Below are positions 44,323 to 53,318 of a stretch of 64,000 bases of DNA, piece by piece. The notes beneath the pieces were generated by a model. That model had not been told where the DNA came from. It searched no databases and worked only from the letters and a program-made list of their open reading frames with translations. Every line of letters starts with the position of its first letter. Within the stretch, counting starts at the first letter, position 1. Source of the stretch: JAAFIW01 sp031414805 (GTDB lineage: Bacteria > Pseudomonadota > Gammaproteobacteria > Burkholderiales > Burkholderiaceae_C); NCBI GenBank assembly GCA_031414805.1, contig JANOQJ010000088.1, forward strand, positions 25,396 through 89,395, written 5' to 3'. The position numbers and the translations under genes are program-made.

Positions 44323-47300
44323 TCAAGCGGCCTGTTTTTCCGTGTTTTGCGTCGTTTGCCACTGCTGCACCAACTGGGTCCAACGCTGGCGTGCCGCCAC
44401 CAGGTTGCGCTCCTTCACATGTCCAAAACCGCGAATCTGCTCGGGAATCCGGGCGATGTCGATGGCGATCGCATGGTTGTGGGCTGCCAGCCCCGGCAGC
44501 ACCGCGGCGATGCTCTGGCGGTACTCTTCAATCAGCGCCCGCTCCATACGGCGCTCATCGGTTTTGCCAAACATGTCCAGCGCTGTGCCGCGCAAGACTT
44601 TGAGCGGCGCCAGGAAACGAAAAGCCACGCGCATCCAAGGGCCAAATTTAGACTTTTGCAGTTCGCCCTTGTCGTTTTTCTTGGCAATCAGCGGCGGGGC
44701 GAGGTGGTAGTTCAGCTTGTAGTCACCCTCAAACATGTTGCTGATCTTGTCGTGGAAGCTACGGTCGGTGTGCAGACGGGCCACTTCGTATTCGTCTTTG
44801 TAGGCCATCAGTTTGAACAGGTAGCGGGCCACGGACTCGGTCAGTACCGTTTTACCGAGCGGTGCCTCGGCGAGGCGCACCTGCTCGACGAAGGCTTGGT
44901 AAGTCTGCGCGTAGGTGGCGTTTTGATAAGCCGTCAAGAACTCGACGCGTCGGGCCACCAGGCTATCCACTGTTTCGCGTTTCTTGAATTCGATCACCTG
45001 CGCGCCCGCGCCATTGACCAGGCTTTGCACCGATGGCAAATCGTGCGCGGCGCGGCGACCCCAGGCAAACGCCGCCTTGTTTTGCTCAATGGCCACGGCA
45101 TTCAGCTCAATGGCCAGCGTCAAAGATTCAAAGCCTAACGGTACCCAGCCTTTTTGCCACGCGTAGCCCAGCAGCATGGGGTTGGTGTAAATGCTGTCAC
45201 CCATCAGCTTGGTTGCAGCACCATCGGCATCAAACAGGCCCGTCGCGTCGGCACCGACGGCTTGCGCAATGGAGGCGGCGCAGGCGTCAGCTGGGTTGTT
45301 CCAGTTGGCGTTTTTCACAAATGCCGCCGTGGGCGTGCTGTGGGTGTTCAGCGCCACATGGGTGCGGCCCGCGCGCATGCGAAGCAGGGTTTCTTTGCCA
45401 GCCGCCACCAACGGATCGCAGCCAATGATGAGGTCGGCCGCCGCCATACTGACCCGGGTGGTGCGAATGGCGTCCGCATCGTCGCCAATCAACACATGGC
45501 TCCAGGTGGCACCGCCTTTTTGCGCCAGACCACCCGCGTCTTGCGTGACCACGCCTTTGCCTTCCAGGTGCGCGGCCACGCCCAGTAGCTGGCCAATGGT
45601 GATGACGCCGGTGCCGCCCACACCTGCCACCACAATGCCCCACACGGTTTGGCCGGCGGTTTGCGGAATCACCGGATCGGGCAACTCACCCAAGCTGAAA
45701 GGCGACGGCACTTGCGCCTTGGCCTTCTTTTTGAGCTGCCCGCCCTCCACGGTGACAAAGCTGGGGCAAAAGCCTTTAACGCAGCTGATGTCTTTGTTGC
45801 AGGTGCTCTGGTTGATGGTGCGCTTGCGGCCAAACTCGGTTTCAAGCGGCTCCACAGACAAGCAGTTGGACTGCACCCCGCAGTCGCCGCAGCCCTCGCA
45901 CACCAGCTCGTTGATCACCACGCGTTTGGCCGGATCCACCATCGTGCCGCGCTTGCGGCGGCGGCGCTTTTCGGTGGCGCAGGTCTGGTCGTAAATGATG
46001 CAGGTCGTGCCTTTGATCTCGCGGAACTGCTTTTGAATCGCGTCCAGCTCGTCGCGGTGGTGCACGGTCACCCCAGCGGCCAGCGCCACGCCTTCATATT
46101 TTTCGGGCTCGTCGGTCACCACAACGGTTTTCATAGCGCCTTCCGCCAGCAGGCTCTGGGCGATCTGTACAACCGAGTGACCTTCAGGCCGCTCGCCGAC
46201 TTGTTGGCCACCCGTCATGGCCACGGCATCGTTGTACAGAATCTTGTAAGTGATGTTCACGCCCGCCGCAATCGCCTGGCGAATCGCCAGCAGGCCGCTG
46301 TGAAAGTAGGTGCCGTCGCCCAGGTTGGCAAAAATGTGCTGGTCGGTGGTGAACGGCTGCTGGCCCACCCAGGGCACGCCCTCGCCGCCCATTTGCGTAA
46401 AGCCCACCGTGCTGCGGTCCATCCACGTGGCCATGAAGTGACAGCCGATGCCGGCCATGGCGCGCGAGCCCTCGGGCACCTTGGTGCTGGTGTTGTGCGG
46501 GCAACCGGAGCAAAACCACGGTTGGCGGTCTGCGCCTTGCACGCCGCCCAGTTGCAGCGTTTGCATGGACGTTTCTTTGGCTTGCAGGATGGCTAGCTGC
46601 GCATCGATACGCGCCGCCATGTCGCCACCAACCCCCAGCTTTTTCAGGCGCTGGGCAATGGCTTTGGCAATGATGGCGGGCGACAGGTCGGCGTTCGCGC
46701 GCAGCAGGGTGTTGGCGGTGGGGTTGGCCATCGACCACTCGCCACCCTCCGCTTCGTCAAACTTGCCCAGCACATTGGGGCGCACGTCGGCGCGCCAGTT
46801 GTACAGCTCTTCTTTCAGTTGGTACTCAATAACCTGGCGCTTTTCTTCCACCACCAGAATCTCGCGCAGCCCGGTCGCAAATTCGCGTGTGCCCTGCGCC
46901 TCCAGCGGCCAGACCACGCCCACCTTGTGCAGCCGAATGCCGAGCTGGCGGCAGGCGTCGTCGTCCAGGCCCAGGTCGATCAAGGCCTGGCGGGTGTCGT
47001 TGTAAGCCTTGCCGCTGGCGATCAGGCCGAAGCGGTCGTTCGGGCCTTCCACCACGTTGTAGTTCAATCGGTTGGCGCGGATGTAGGCCAGCGCGGCATA
47101 CCACTTGTAGTCAAACAGTCGCGCTTCCTGCTCCAGCGCATGGTCGGGCCAGCGAATGTGCAGGCCGCCAGGCGGCATCTGAAAATCGGCGGGGATCTTG
47201 ATCTGCACTCGATGCGGATCAATCATGGCCGTGGCGCTGGATTCCACGATTTCCTGAATCGTCTTCATGCCCGCCCACACGCCTGAAAACCGGCTCATCG

Positions 47301-47898
47301 CAAACGCGTGAATGCCCAGATCCAGAATCTCCTGCACGGTCGCCGGAAAGAACACAGGCAAGCCACAGGCCTTGAAAATGTGATCGCTCTGGTGGGCAGC
47401 TGTGGAGCTTTTGGAGACGTGGTCGTCGCCCGCCACCGCAATCACGCCGCCCCACTCGGTGGTGCCTGCCATGTTGGCGTGCTTGAACACATCGGAGCAG
47501 CGGTCAACGCCCGGGCCTTTGCCGTACCAGATGCCGAACACACCGTCGTACTTATTGGTACCCGGCGGCGAAAAACCCAGTTGCTGCGTGCCCCACAAGG
47601 CGGTAGCGGCCAGCTCCTCGTTCACACCCGGCTGAAACACGATGTGCTGCGCTTTGAGGTACTTGGCTGCTTTCCACAGCGACTGGTCATAGCCGCCCAA
47701 GGGTGAGCCCCGGTAGCCGCTGATGAAGCCCGCTGTGTTTTTGCCCTGCAGCGCATCGCGCTGACGCTGCAGCATGGGCAGCTTGACCAGCGCCTGCACG
47801 CCACTCATGAAGGCCCGGCCGTAGTCCAGGCTGTATTTATCGTCCAGCGTGACGGTTTCCAGCGCTTTGCGAATGTGCTCGGGCAGAGGGGCGTTCAT
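44323..47898 (-). CDS. Indolepyruvate ferredoxin oxidoreductase family protein
   Basis: About 1191 residues, a fused 2-oxoacid:acceptor oxidoreductase using thiamine diphosphate and iron-sulfur clusters; expected to convert aryl or branched 2-oxoacids to acyl-CoA. N-terminal subunit-like domain: GFISGYRGSPLGGYDQ and FQPGVNEELAATALWGTQQ. A Cys motif FCSGCPHNTST and a TPP domain (FANLGDGTYFHSGL, NITYKILYNDAVAMTGGQ) follow. Ferredoxin-like clusters are NELVCEGCGDCGVQSNCLSV and CNKDISCVKGFCPS. The C-terminal gamma-like domain has VVAGVGGTGVITIGQLLG. ATG 47898 (MNAPLPEHIRK) is preferred to an upstream start. Confidence 0.93.
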   Translation of the reverse strand: MNAPLPEHIRKALETVTLDDKYSLDYGRAFMSGVQALVKLPMLQRQRDALQGKNTAGFISGYRGSPLGGYDQSLWKAAKYLKAQHIVFQPGVNEELAATALWGTQQLGFSPPGTNKYDGVFGIWYGKGPGVDRCSDVFKHANMAGTTEWGGVIAVAGDDHVSKSSTAAHQSDHIFKACGLPVFFPATVQEILDLGIHAFAMSRFSGVWAGMKTIQEIVESSATAMIDPHRVQIKIPADFQMPPGGLHIRWPDHALEQEARLFDYKWYAALAYIRANRLNYNVVEGPNDRFGLIASGKAYNDTRQALIDLGLDDDACRQLGIRLHKVGVVWPLEAQGTREFATGLREILVVEEKRQVIEYQLKEELYNWRADVRPNVLGKFDEAEGGEWSMANPTANTLLRANADLSPAIIAKAIAQRLKKLGVGGDMAARIDAQLAILQAKETSMQTLQLGGVQGADRQPWFCSGCPHNTSTKVPEGSRAMAGIGCHFMATWMDRSTVGFTQMGGEGVPWVGQQPFTTDQHIFANLGDGTYFHSGLLAIRQAIAAGVNITYKILYNDAVAMTGGQQVGERPEGHSVVQIAQSLLAEGAMKTVVVTDEPEKYEGVALAAGVTVHHRDELDAIQKQFREIKGTTCIIYDQTCATEKRRRRKRGTMVDPAKRVVINELVCEGCGDCGVQSNCLSVEPLETEFGRKRTINQSTCNKDISCVKGFCPSFVTVEGGQLKKKAKAQVPSPFSLGELPDPVIPQTAGQTVWGIVVAGVGGTGVITIGQLLGVAAHLEGKGVVTQDAGGLAQKGGATWSHVLIGDDADAIRTTRVSMAAADLIIGCDPLVAAGKETLLRMRAGRTHVALNTHSTPTAAFVKNANWNNPADACAASIAQAVGADATGLFDADGAATKLMGDSIYTNPMLLGYAWQKGWVPLGFESLTLAIELNAVAIEQNKAAFAWGRRAAHDLPSVQSLVNGAGAQVIEFKKRETVDSLVARRVEFLTAYQNATYAQTYQAFVEQVRLAEAPLGKTVLTESVARYLFKLMAYKDEYEVARLHTDRSFHDKISNMFEGDYKLNYHLAPPLIAKKNDKGELQKSKFGPWMRVAFRFLAPLKVLRGTALDMFGKTDERRMERALIEEYRQSIAAVLPGLAAHNHAIAIDIARIPEQIRGFGHVKERNLVAARQRWTQLVQQWQTTQNTEKQAA

Positions 47899-48099
47899 GG
47901 TGGGCTCCGGTTGGGTGCTTGACTCTAGGCGGTCGCAAAGTGTAGGTCGGCATAACGGATCAGTCATTGCGTTTTATGCCGATTTACCCAGTCGTGAGGA
48001 AAGCTTGTTGCCGACAACGCCTCAGGTGAGGTGGAAAACATTCCTGTTTTGACACGCAAGACATCTCGGTCACCGCCAACCCCTGATCTCACTTGGTTT

Positions 48100-48124
48100 T
48101 GTGACGATTCACAGCTTCGTCACA
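48100..48124. promoter_or_regulatory. Operator-like inverted repeat upstream of phoX
   Basis: TGTGACGA and TCGTCACA form perfect 8-base arms around a 9-base centre, 48 bases before the phoX ATG. The 274-base gap 47899-48172 otherwise shows no recognisable feature. The binding protein is unknown; the site does not fit the CTGTCAT direct-repeat PHO box well. Confidence 0.45.
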
Positions 48125-48172
48125 TACGCGCTGAATGATGTGTGGCTTTTTGTTAATTTTTTGGAGCAACCC

Positions 48173-50596
48173 ATGAGCGAATCCACGATGAACAATGCCA
48201 TTTCTTTGGCCGATCCAGACGATCTGGACAACAACACCAGCGGCAACCCACACATGAATGACGTGCTGGCCGCGCGTATGCACCGCCGTTTCGTCCTCAA
48301 GGGCGGCGTGGGTGCGATGTCGATGGCCGGTTTGGGCTCTTTGGGCCTGGCCGCTTGCGGTGGCGGCGACGACACTGTTGTGACTGCACCCGCACCCGCC
48401 GCTGCCGCGCCAACCTTCGAAGGCCTGCTGAAATTCAATGCAGTCAACAAATCCATTGCCGACCGCGTAATCGTTCCCGAAGGCTACACAGCCACCGTGG
48501 TTTACGCGCTGGGCGATTCCATCAGCGCTTCCGTCACCGACTACAAAAATGATGGCACCGACGACAACTTTGCACGCCGGGCCGGCGACCACCACGATGG
48601 TATTCACTACTTTGGCCTGAGCGCCACCGGTACGCCCAGCATCACGGCCAACGACCGCGCCCTGCTGGTGATGAACCATGAAAACATTTCTGGCACCGTG
48701 CAATTCATGCACGCCAATGGCCAGACCAATACCGCTGCCACCGCCGGCCCACGTCCAGAGGCTGAAGTTGTCAAAGAAATGGATGCCCACGGCGTGTCCG
48801 TCGTCGAGATCGCCAAGTCCGCCACTGGTTTCAGTTATCTCAAGTCGTCCCCGTTCAACCGCCGCATCACCGCCTCCACGCTGATGGACTTGAACGGTCC
48901 TGCGCGCGGTACCAATTTCGTCAAGACACGCTTTTCGCCCGCTGGCACGCAAACCCGCGGCACGGTGAACAACTGCGGTAACGGCTACACACCTTGGGGC
49001 ACCTACCTGACGGCTGAAGAAAACTGGGCGGGCTATTTCCTGCGCGGTGCCGATGCAGCTGTGCGCACCCAAAAAGACAACACGGCCCACCTGCGCAACG
49101 GCATTCGCGGCCCGATTGCACCGTCGACCACCCCGGTTTCGGGCTTTGCCCACCAGCGTTGGGCCAGCGTGGTGCCAGCTGATGCCACCAGTACCATGTT
49201 CAGCCGCTGGGACATGACAGCCGTGGCCACCAACTCAGCTGATGGCACGGGGGACTTCCGCAACGCGCCAAACACTTTCGGCTACATCGTTGAAATTGAT
49301 CCGTACGACGTGAACTCCACGCCCATCAAGCGCACGGCCCTGGGCCGCCGCGCCAACGAAGGCGCATGGCCAAGTAACCCCGTAGTGGGCCAACCTCTGG
49401 CTTTCTACATGGGCTGCGATTCGCGCGGCGAGTACATCTACAAGTTTGTATCGAAAAAGACTTGGTTGGCTGCCGATGCAAACCGCACTGACCGCCTTCG
49501 CGTGGGCAACGAGTACATGGACGAAGGCACGATTTACGCTGCCCGCTTCAACGCCAACGGCACCGGCACTTGGGTCAAACTCGATTTGACCAACCCTGAT
49601 GTGGTCGCTGGCGTGCCCGTGAGCACCCTGAACCCTGAAGGCTACAAGTTCGACAGCCTGGCTGACATTTGCGTGAACACCCGCCTGGCGGCTGACGCCG
49701 CCAAGGCCACCCGCATGGATCGCCCCGAATGGACTGCTGTAGCCCCGAATGGCGAGATCTACATCACTTGTACCGAGAACCCAGACCGCGGCAATACCGC
49801 CGCCACGTCAATCTCCGGCAACAACTTCAACAACCCCGATGTAGACCCCGCCAATCCACGCTACTGGCTGGACAGCAAAGGCATCACCACGCAAAACGCA
49901 GCGGCCAACCCTAACCAGCGCGGCAACGTGAATGGTCACATCGTGCGCATAAAGGAAACCGGCAACACCGCAGCTGCCGAAACCTTTGCCTGGGACATCT
50001 TCCTGTTCGGCGCACAAGCCAACGCAGACGTGGGTGGCGACAATGTGAACTGGCAGCAAAACGTGAACCTGTCGGGCCTGAGCCCGCTGAATGATCTGTC
50101 CAAGCCCGACGGCATCTGGTTCTCCAAGTCCACCGGCATTTTGTGGATTGAGACTGACGACAACACGTTTACCGACCAGTCCAATGCCATGCTGTTGGCT
50201 GCTATTCCTGGCACGCAAGGCGACGGCGGCCAGGTCACCGTGGTCAACAAGGCCAACGGTAGCCCCAACACCACCGTGACCACGGACAAGACCGTAACCA
50301 CGTTTGCCGGCAAGAAAATGACCGACACCACCTTCAAGCGCTTCATGGTGGCCCCACTGGGCGCCGAGATCACCGGCGTGGCCGAGTCACCAGACGGCAC
50401 AGCGCTGTTTGTGAACATCCAGCACCCCGGCGAGAACACCACAGCTGCAGGCTTCACTGCCCGCACCTTCGAAAGCAACTGGCCCGGAAACGGCGCCGGT
50501 CTGGCAGCGCCTTACGGCCCCGGCGGCGCAACAGCCCGCCCACGCTCGGCAACCGTGATGATCACGAAAAACGGCGGCGGCAAAATCGGTTTGTGA
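48173..50596 (+). CDS. phoX: PhoX-family alkaline phosphatase (DUF839), Tat-exported
   Basis: About 807 residues. The N-terminus has a long leader and a twin-arginine signal MHRRFVLKGGVGAMSMAGLG then LAACGGGDD, so the folded protein is exported by Tat; the Cys may be lipidated (inference). The mature protein matches the PhoX/DUF839 family: HDGIHYFGL, LLVMNHENI, NNCGNGYTPWGTYLTAEENW and KPDGIWFSKSTGILWIETD, with Glu-rich metal sites for Ca and Fe. It hydrolyses phosphomonoesters, usually under phosphate limitation. ATG 48173 has GGAG seven bases upstream; GTG 48101 is rejected because it falls in the operator-like repeat. Confidence 0.9.
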   Translation: MSESTMNNAISLADPDDLDNNTSGNPHMNDVLAARMHRRFVLKGGVGAMSMAGLGSLGLAACGGGDDTVVTAPAPAAAAPTFEGLLKFNAVNKSIADRVIVPEGYTATVVYALGDSISASVTDYKNDGTDDNFARRAGDHHDGIHYFGLSATGTPSITANDRALLVMNHENISGTVQFMHANGQTNTAATAGPRPEAEVVKEMDAHGVSVVEIAKSATGFSYLKSSPFNRRITASTLMDLNGPARGTNFVKTRFSPAGTQTRGTVNNCGNGYTPWGTYLTAEENWAGYFLRGADAAVRTQKDNTAHLRNGIRGPIAPSTTPVSGFAHQRWASVVPADATSTMFSRWDMTAVATNSADGTGDFRNAPNTFGYIVEIDPYDVNSTPIKRTALGRRANEGAWPSNPVVGQPLAFYMGCDSRGEYIYKFVSKKTWLAADANRTDRLRVGNEYMDEGTIYAARFNANGTGTWVKLDLTNPDVVAGVPVSTLNPEGYKFDSLADICVNTRLAADAAKATRMDRPEWTAVAPNGEIYITCTENPDRGNTAATSISGNNFNNPDVDPANPRYWLDSKGITTQNAAANPNQRGNVNGHIVRIKETGNTAAAETFAWDIFLFGAQANADVGGDNVNWQQNVNLSGLSPLNDLSKPDGIWFSKSTGILWIETDDNTFTDQSNAMLLAAIPGTQGDGGQVTVVNKANGSPNTTVTTDKTVTTFAGKKMTDTTFKRFMVAPLGAEITGVAESPDGTALFVNIQHPGENTTAAGFTARTFESNWPGNGAGLAAPYGPGGATARPRSATVMITKNGGGKIGL

Positions 50597-50632
50597 TGTG
50601 CGCTGAGGGCAGGTCTGGCCTGCCCAGCATTT

Positions 50633-50661
50633 AAAAAGCCCGGCAGTGCCGGGCTTTTTTT
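50633..50661. terminator. Bidirectional intrinsic terminator between phoX and mltA
   Basis: AAAAAGCCCGGCA pairs with TGCCGGGCTTTTT around a two-base loop region, with A-run and T-run on each side, so it can stop transcription from both the phoX and mltA sides. Confidence 0.9.
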
Positions 50662-50681
50662 GTATCTGTCAACAGATCATA

Positions 50682-50745
50682 TTGCTATATTAAACATAGC
50701 TGCTTGAGCAGTATTTATAAGGGCTAGCGCCCTATTTCGGCCATA
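50682..50745 (+). repeat. Dispersed repeat copy, forward, overlapping the mltA stop
   Basis: Copy TTGCTATATTAAACATAGCT, GCTTGAGCAG, AAGGGCTAGCGCCC. Its right end supplies the TAG stop (minus strand, 50734-50732) and the last codons of mltA. Confidence 0.9.
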
Positions 50746-51910
50746 AAATCCACAATTGCAGCGGCTGCTTGAGTCTGCCCGCCAACTCCCCGGCTTGAAA
50801 ACCCGAGCCGGCGTAGTAGTCGGCTCGCACCGCACCGGTGATCGCGCTACCGGTGTCTTGCGCCAGCACCAGGCGCTGCAGATTGGCCGTGGGCCCGGTG
50901 GTGGCCAGCCACACGGGGGTGCCATAGGGAATGCTGCCCGGGTCGACCGCAATCGAGCGGCCAGCGGTCAGCGGCACACCTTGCGCCCCGCGCGGGCCCA
51001 GCGCGCTGTCTTGCTCGGCAATGGCTTCTTCGCGGAAAAACACCATGCGCGGGTTGACCCACAGCATTTCGTTCACACGTTGCGGGTTTTGCACCGTCCA
51101 GGCCTTGATGCCGGGCCAGGTGGCGTCGCGCACCAGGCCTTGCTGCAAGAGCCAGCTGCCCACGCTGCGGTACGGCTGGTCGTTGGTGGCGGCAAAGGCC
51201 ACGCGTACCAGGCGCTGGCTGCCGTCGGCCTCCGTCACGCGCAGGCGGCCCGAGCCTTGAATCTGCAGCACCAGCGCGTCCAGCGGATCAGTCACCCAGG
51301 CGATTTCGCGTCCGCGCAGTGCAGCCTGCGCCTCGGGCAAGGTGTCCATTTCCTGTCGGGTGTACCAGGGCTTGCGCTGGTTCAGGTTGGCAGGCGGGCG
51401 GTACAGCGGCGCGGTGTGGGTGGCGCTGCGCTGGCGGCTGGCGTCCAGCACCGGCTCGTAGTAACTGGTGAGCAGGCCTTCGGTCGTGCCGGAAAGTGGC
51501 TCCACCCGGTAAGGCTGCAAGCGCTGCGTCATCCAGGCGCGTTTTTCATCATCAGACGCGATGCTGAGCTGGCGAACCTGCCCACACAGCGGCGCAAATG
51601 TGGGGCCTGGGCGCTCGCAGCTTTTCAGCCAGGCGTTCCAGGCTTCAAACAAGGCGTCGCTGCCAAAACCGGGCAACTGGCTCCAGCGCACGGGCACCCA
51701 GCGGCTTTTGGCTTGTGTGATGGCCGCAGGCAACGGTCCGGTGTCGTCGGGCGCGTCGTAAGGTGCAGTGGGGGCAGCAGTTGGTGCGGGGCGAGTGACT
51801 TGGGGCCCATCAGGCGCGCGGTCAGGTACTCGGCGCGGGGCACTGCCGCAAGCGCTGAGCATTCCTACAATCGCGCCACCGCATATGACATGCGCCAGGA
51901 GTTGTTTCAT
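50732..51910 (-). CDS. mltA: Membrane-bound lytic murein transglycosylase A
   Basis: About 392 residues. Cleaves peptidoglycan to 1,6-anhydro products at the outer membrane inner face. Signal with lipobox MLSACGS gives a lipoprotein. The MltA domain has TEGLLTSYYEPVLDAS, YTRQEMDTLPEAQAALRGRE, LVLQIQGSGRLRV and WVNPRMVFFREE. The 3D domain GRSIAVDPGSIPYGTPVWL then LAQDTGSAITGAVRADYYAG follows, with catalytic Asp residues. It ends in a repeat-derived stop. Its ATG (51910) overlaps the ATG of a small divergent gene. Confidence 0.94.
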   Translation of the reverse strand: MKQLLAHVICGGAIVGMLSACGSAPRRVPDRAPDGPQVTRPAPTAAPTAPYDAPDDTGPLPAAITQAKSRWVPVRWSQLPGFGSDALFEAWNAWLKSCERPGPTFAPLCGQVRQLSIASDDEKRAWMTQRLQPYRVEPLSGTTEGLLTSYYEPVLDASRQRSATHTAPLYRPPANLNQRKPWYTRQEMDTLPEAQAALRGREIAWVTDPLDALVLQIQGSGRLRVTEADGSQRLVRVAFAATNDQPYRSVGSWLLQQGLVRDATWPGIKAWTVQNPQRVNEMLWVNPRMVFFREEAIAEQDSALGPRGAQGVPLTAGRSIAVDPGSIPYGTPVWLATTGPTANLQRLVLAQDTGSAITGAVRADYYAGSGFQAGELAGRLKQPLQLWILWPK

Positions 51911-52058
51911 GGGTTGGTTGTTGCTGGAAGCCTTGCTGGCGCTGTTGATTTTCGTCGGCATTGTGTGGTGGACCATGTTTTCGGGCCGTCGCAACGGGGA
52001 GTTGCCACCCGCCGACCCAGCGACCGACTCTAAGCCAAAAGAGCCACCAGCCCAGTAG
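51909..52058 (+). CDS. Small 49-residue single-span membrane protein, unknown
   Basis: Starts MGWLLLEALLALLIFVGIVW, one membrane helix, then MFSGRRNGELPPADPATDSK, a charged, Pro-rich cytosolic tail. AGGAG lies about seven bases before the ATG, a good ribosome site. Its start codon and that of mltA share the bases CATG on opposite strands. Family not known; possibly a conserved small membrane protein of the group. Confidence 0.6.
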   Translation: MGWLLLEALLALLIFVGIVWWTMFSGRRNGELPPADPATDSKPKEPPAQ

Positions 52059-52215
52059 TTTGCTGCTCAGCAGCTATCAAATTGATACTGCTGCGTTGGC
52101 ATTTGCACGGACTCGCGCTGGACTTCAATAGCCGTACGCTGGGTGGGTTATTGGCCAAATGTGAACTGGTCGGTATACATTGTTACCACTTAGTTAAATC
52201 CATTCCAGTACGACC

Positions 52216-53079
52216 ATGAACACCCAACCTGTCACCTTGCCCGCAGCGCGCGTCGTCTGCATCTGCGCCATTGCCGTCACGGTGTGCGCAAGTGCTTTGG
52301 TCCAGGAGTCAACGGCAAGCGCGGGCACAGCCCCGCCGCTGTGGGAGGTGGGCGGGTTTGCTCTGGGCGTGTCGCAGCAGGCCTATCCCGGCTCAGACCA
52401 GCAAGTCAAACGCGCGCTGGCGCTGCCTTATTTCATTTACCGCGGTGAGTTTTTTCGCGCCGACCGCGACACGGTTGGCCTGCGCGCCTTCAAAACGCCC
52501 GAATTCGAGCTCGACGTTGGCCTGGCCGGCGCCTTTGGCTCCAACGCCGACGAGTTGGAGGCCCGGCGCGGCATGCGCAAGCTGGGCACCCTGGTGGAGC
52601 TGGGCCCCCGCTTGAAATGGAACCTGGGCGACGCACCCGCTGGTGGGCGCTGGCGTGCCGAGTTCCCCTTGCGGGCGGTGTTTGATTTGAGCGACAAGGC
52701 CGCACACCGGGGCCTGAGTTTTGAGCCCAAACTGGTGTTTGACGGGAAACCAATTGACGGCTGGCGCTACAGCGCGAGCGTGAGTGCCATCGTGGCGGAC
52801 CGAAAACTGGCGCGTACCTTTTACGAAGTGACGCCCGCTGAAGCCACTGCCCAACGATCGGCCTATGCAGCCCAAAGCGGGTTGGTGGCTTGGCGCCTGT
52901 CAACCGCCGTCTCGCGCAGCCTCAGCCCCGACTGGCGGCTGTTCGGCTTCGCACGGCTGGACACCGTGGCTGGCGCCGCCAATGAAGCCAGCCCCCTGGT
53001 GCGCCAAAAAACCGGCGCATCGGTGGGTGTGGGCGTGACCTACACCTGGATGCGTTCCGAGCAGCGCGCCCGCGATTGA
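52216..53079 (+). CDS. MipA/OmpV family outer-membrane protein
   Basis: 287 residues. Signal peptide VVCICAIAVTVCASALVQ then a beta-barrel: PLWEVGGFALGVSQQAYPGS at the start, ALPYFIYRGEFFRADRDTVG, LGPRLKWNLG and a closing GASVGVGVTYTWM. The MipA/OmpV family includes MltA-interacting scaffolds, which fits the location 300 bases from mltA. The C-terminus lacks the usual terminal Phe but ends in a Tyr-Thr-Trp strand plus a short basic tail. Function as MltA partner is inferred. Confidence 0.88.
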   Translation: MNTQPVTLPAARVVCICAIAVTVCASALVQESTASAGTAPPLWEVGGFALGVSQQAYPGSDQQVKRALALPYFIYRGEFFRADRDTVGLRAFKTPEFELDVGLAGAFGSNADELEARRGMRKLGTLVELGPRLKWNLGDAPAGGRWRAEFPLRAVFDLSDKAAHRGLSFEPKLVFDGKPIDGWRYSASVSAIVADRKLARTFYEVTPAEATAQRSAYAAQSGLVAWRLSTAVSRSLSPDWRLFGFARLDTVAGAANEASPLVRQKTGASVGVGVTYTWMRSEQRARD

Positions 53080-53089
53080 CCAGAATTAC

Positions 53090-53148
53090 TCCTGATTTGA
53101 TAGCTGCTTGAGCAGTATTTACCTGGGCTGGTGGCTGTTTTAATCTAA
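53090..53148 (+). repeat. Dispersed repeat copy, forward
   Basis: Copy just after the MipA gene: CCTGATTTGATAGCTGCTTG, GAGCAGTATTTACC, GGGCTGGTGGCTG. Confidence 0.9.
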
Positions 53149-53178
53149 AGAGACAGGTGTCGTTGACGCAGCAAAGCC

Positions 53179-53274
53179 GTCATTCCCGCGCAGGCGGGAA
53201 TCCACCTCAGCGAACCCAACCTGCTTTGCTGCAGGTAGCTCTCGCGCCTGGATTCCCGCCTGCGCGGGAATGAC
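53179..53274. repeat. Perfect 26-base inverted repeat pair (REP-like)
   Basis: Arm 1 at 53179-53204 starts GTCATTCCCGCGCAGGCGGG; arm 2 at 53249-53274 is its exact reverse complement, with a 44-base spacer. Each arm is itself partly palindromic (CCCGC...GCGGG). Resembles the widespread intergenic CATTCCCGC-type repeat and may also terminate the convergent genes. Confidence 0.9.
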
Positions 53275-53318
53275 AATCTGAGGCATGTAGCGAATAAAAC
53301 ATTCTGATCAAAACTTCA

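Noticed and set aside
48100..48124. PHO box for PhoB upstream of phoX
   Set aside because: The element is an inverted repeat of TGTGACGA rather than direct repeats of CTGTCAT with an 11-base period, so it is listed only as an unknown operator.
52060..52100. A seventeenth dispersed repeat copy (CAGCAGCTATCAAATTGATAC)
   Set aside because: Only fragments of the core match and the AAGGGCT part is absent; too weak to list as a feature.
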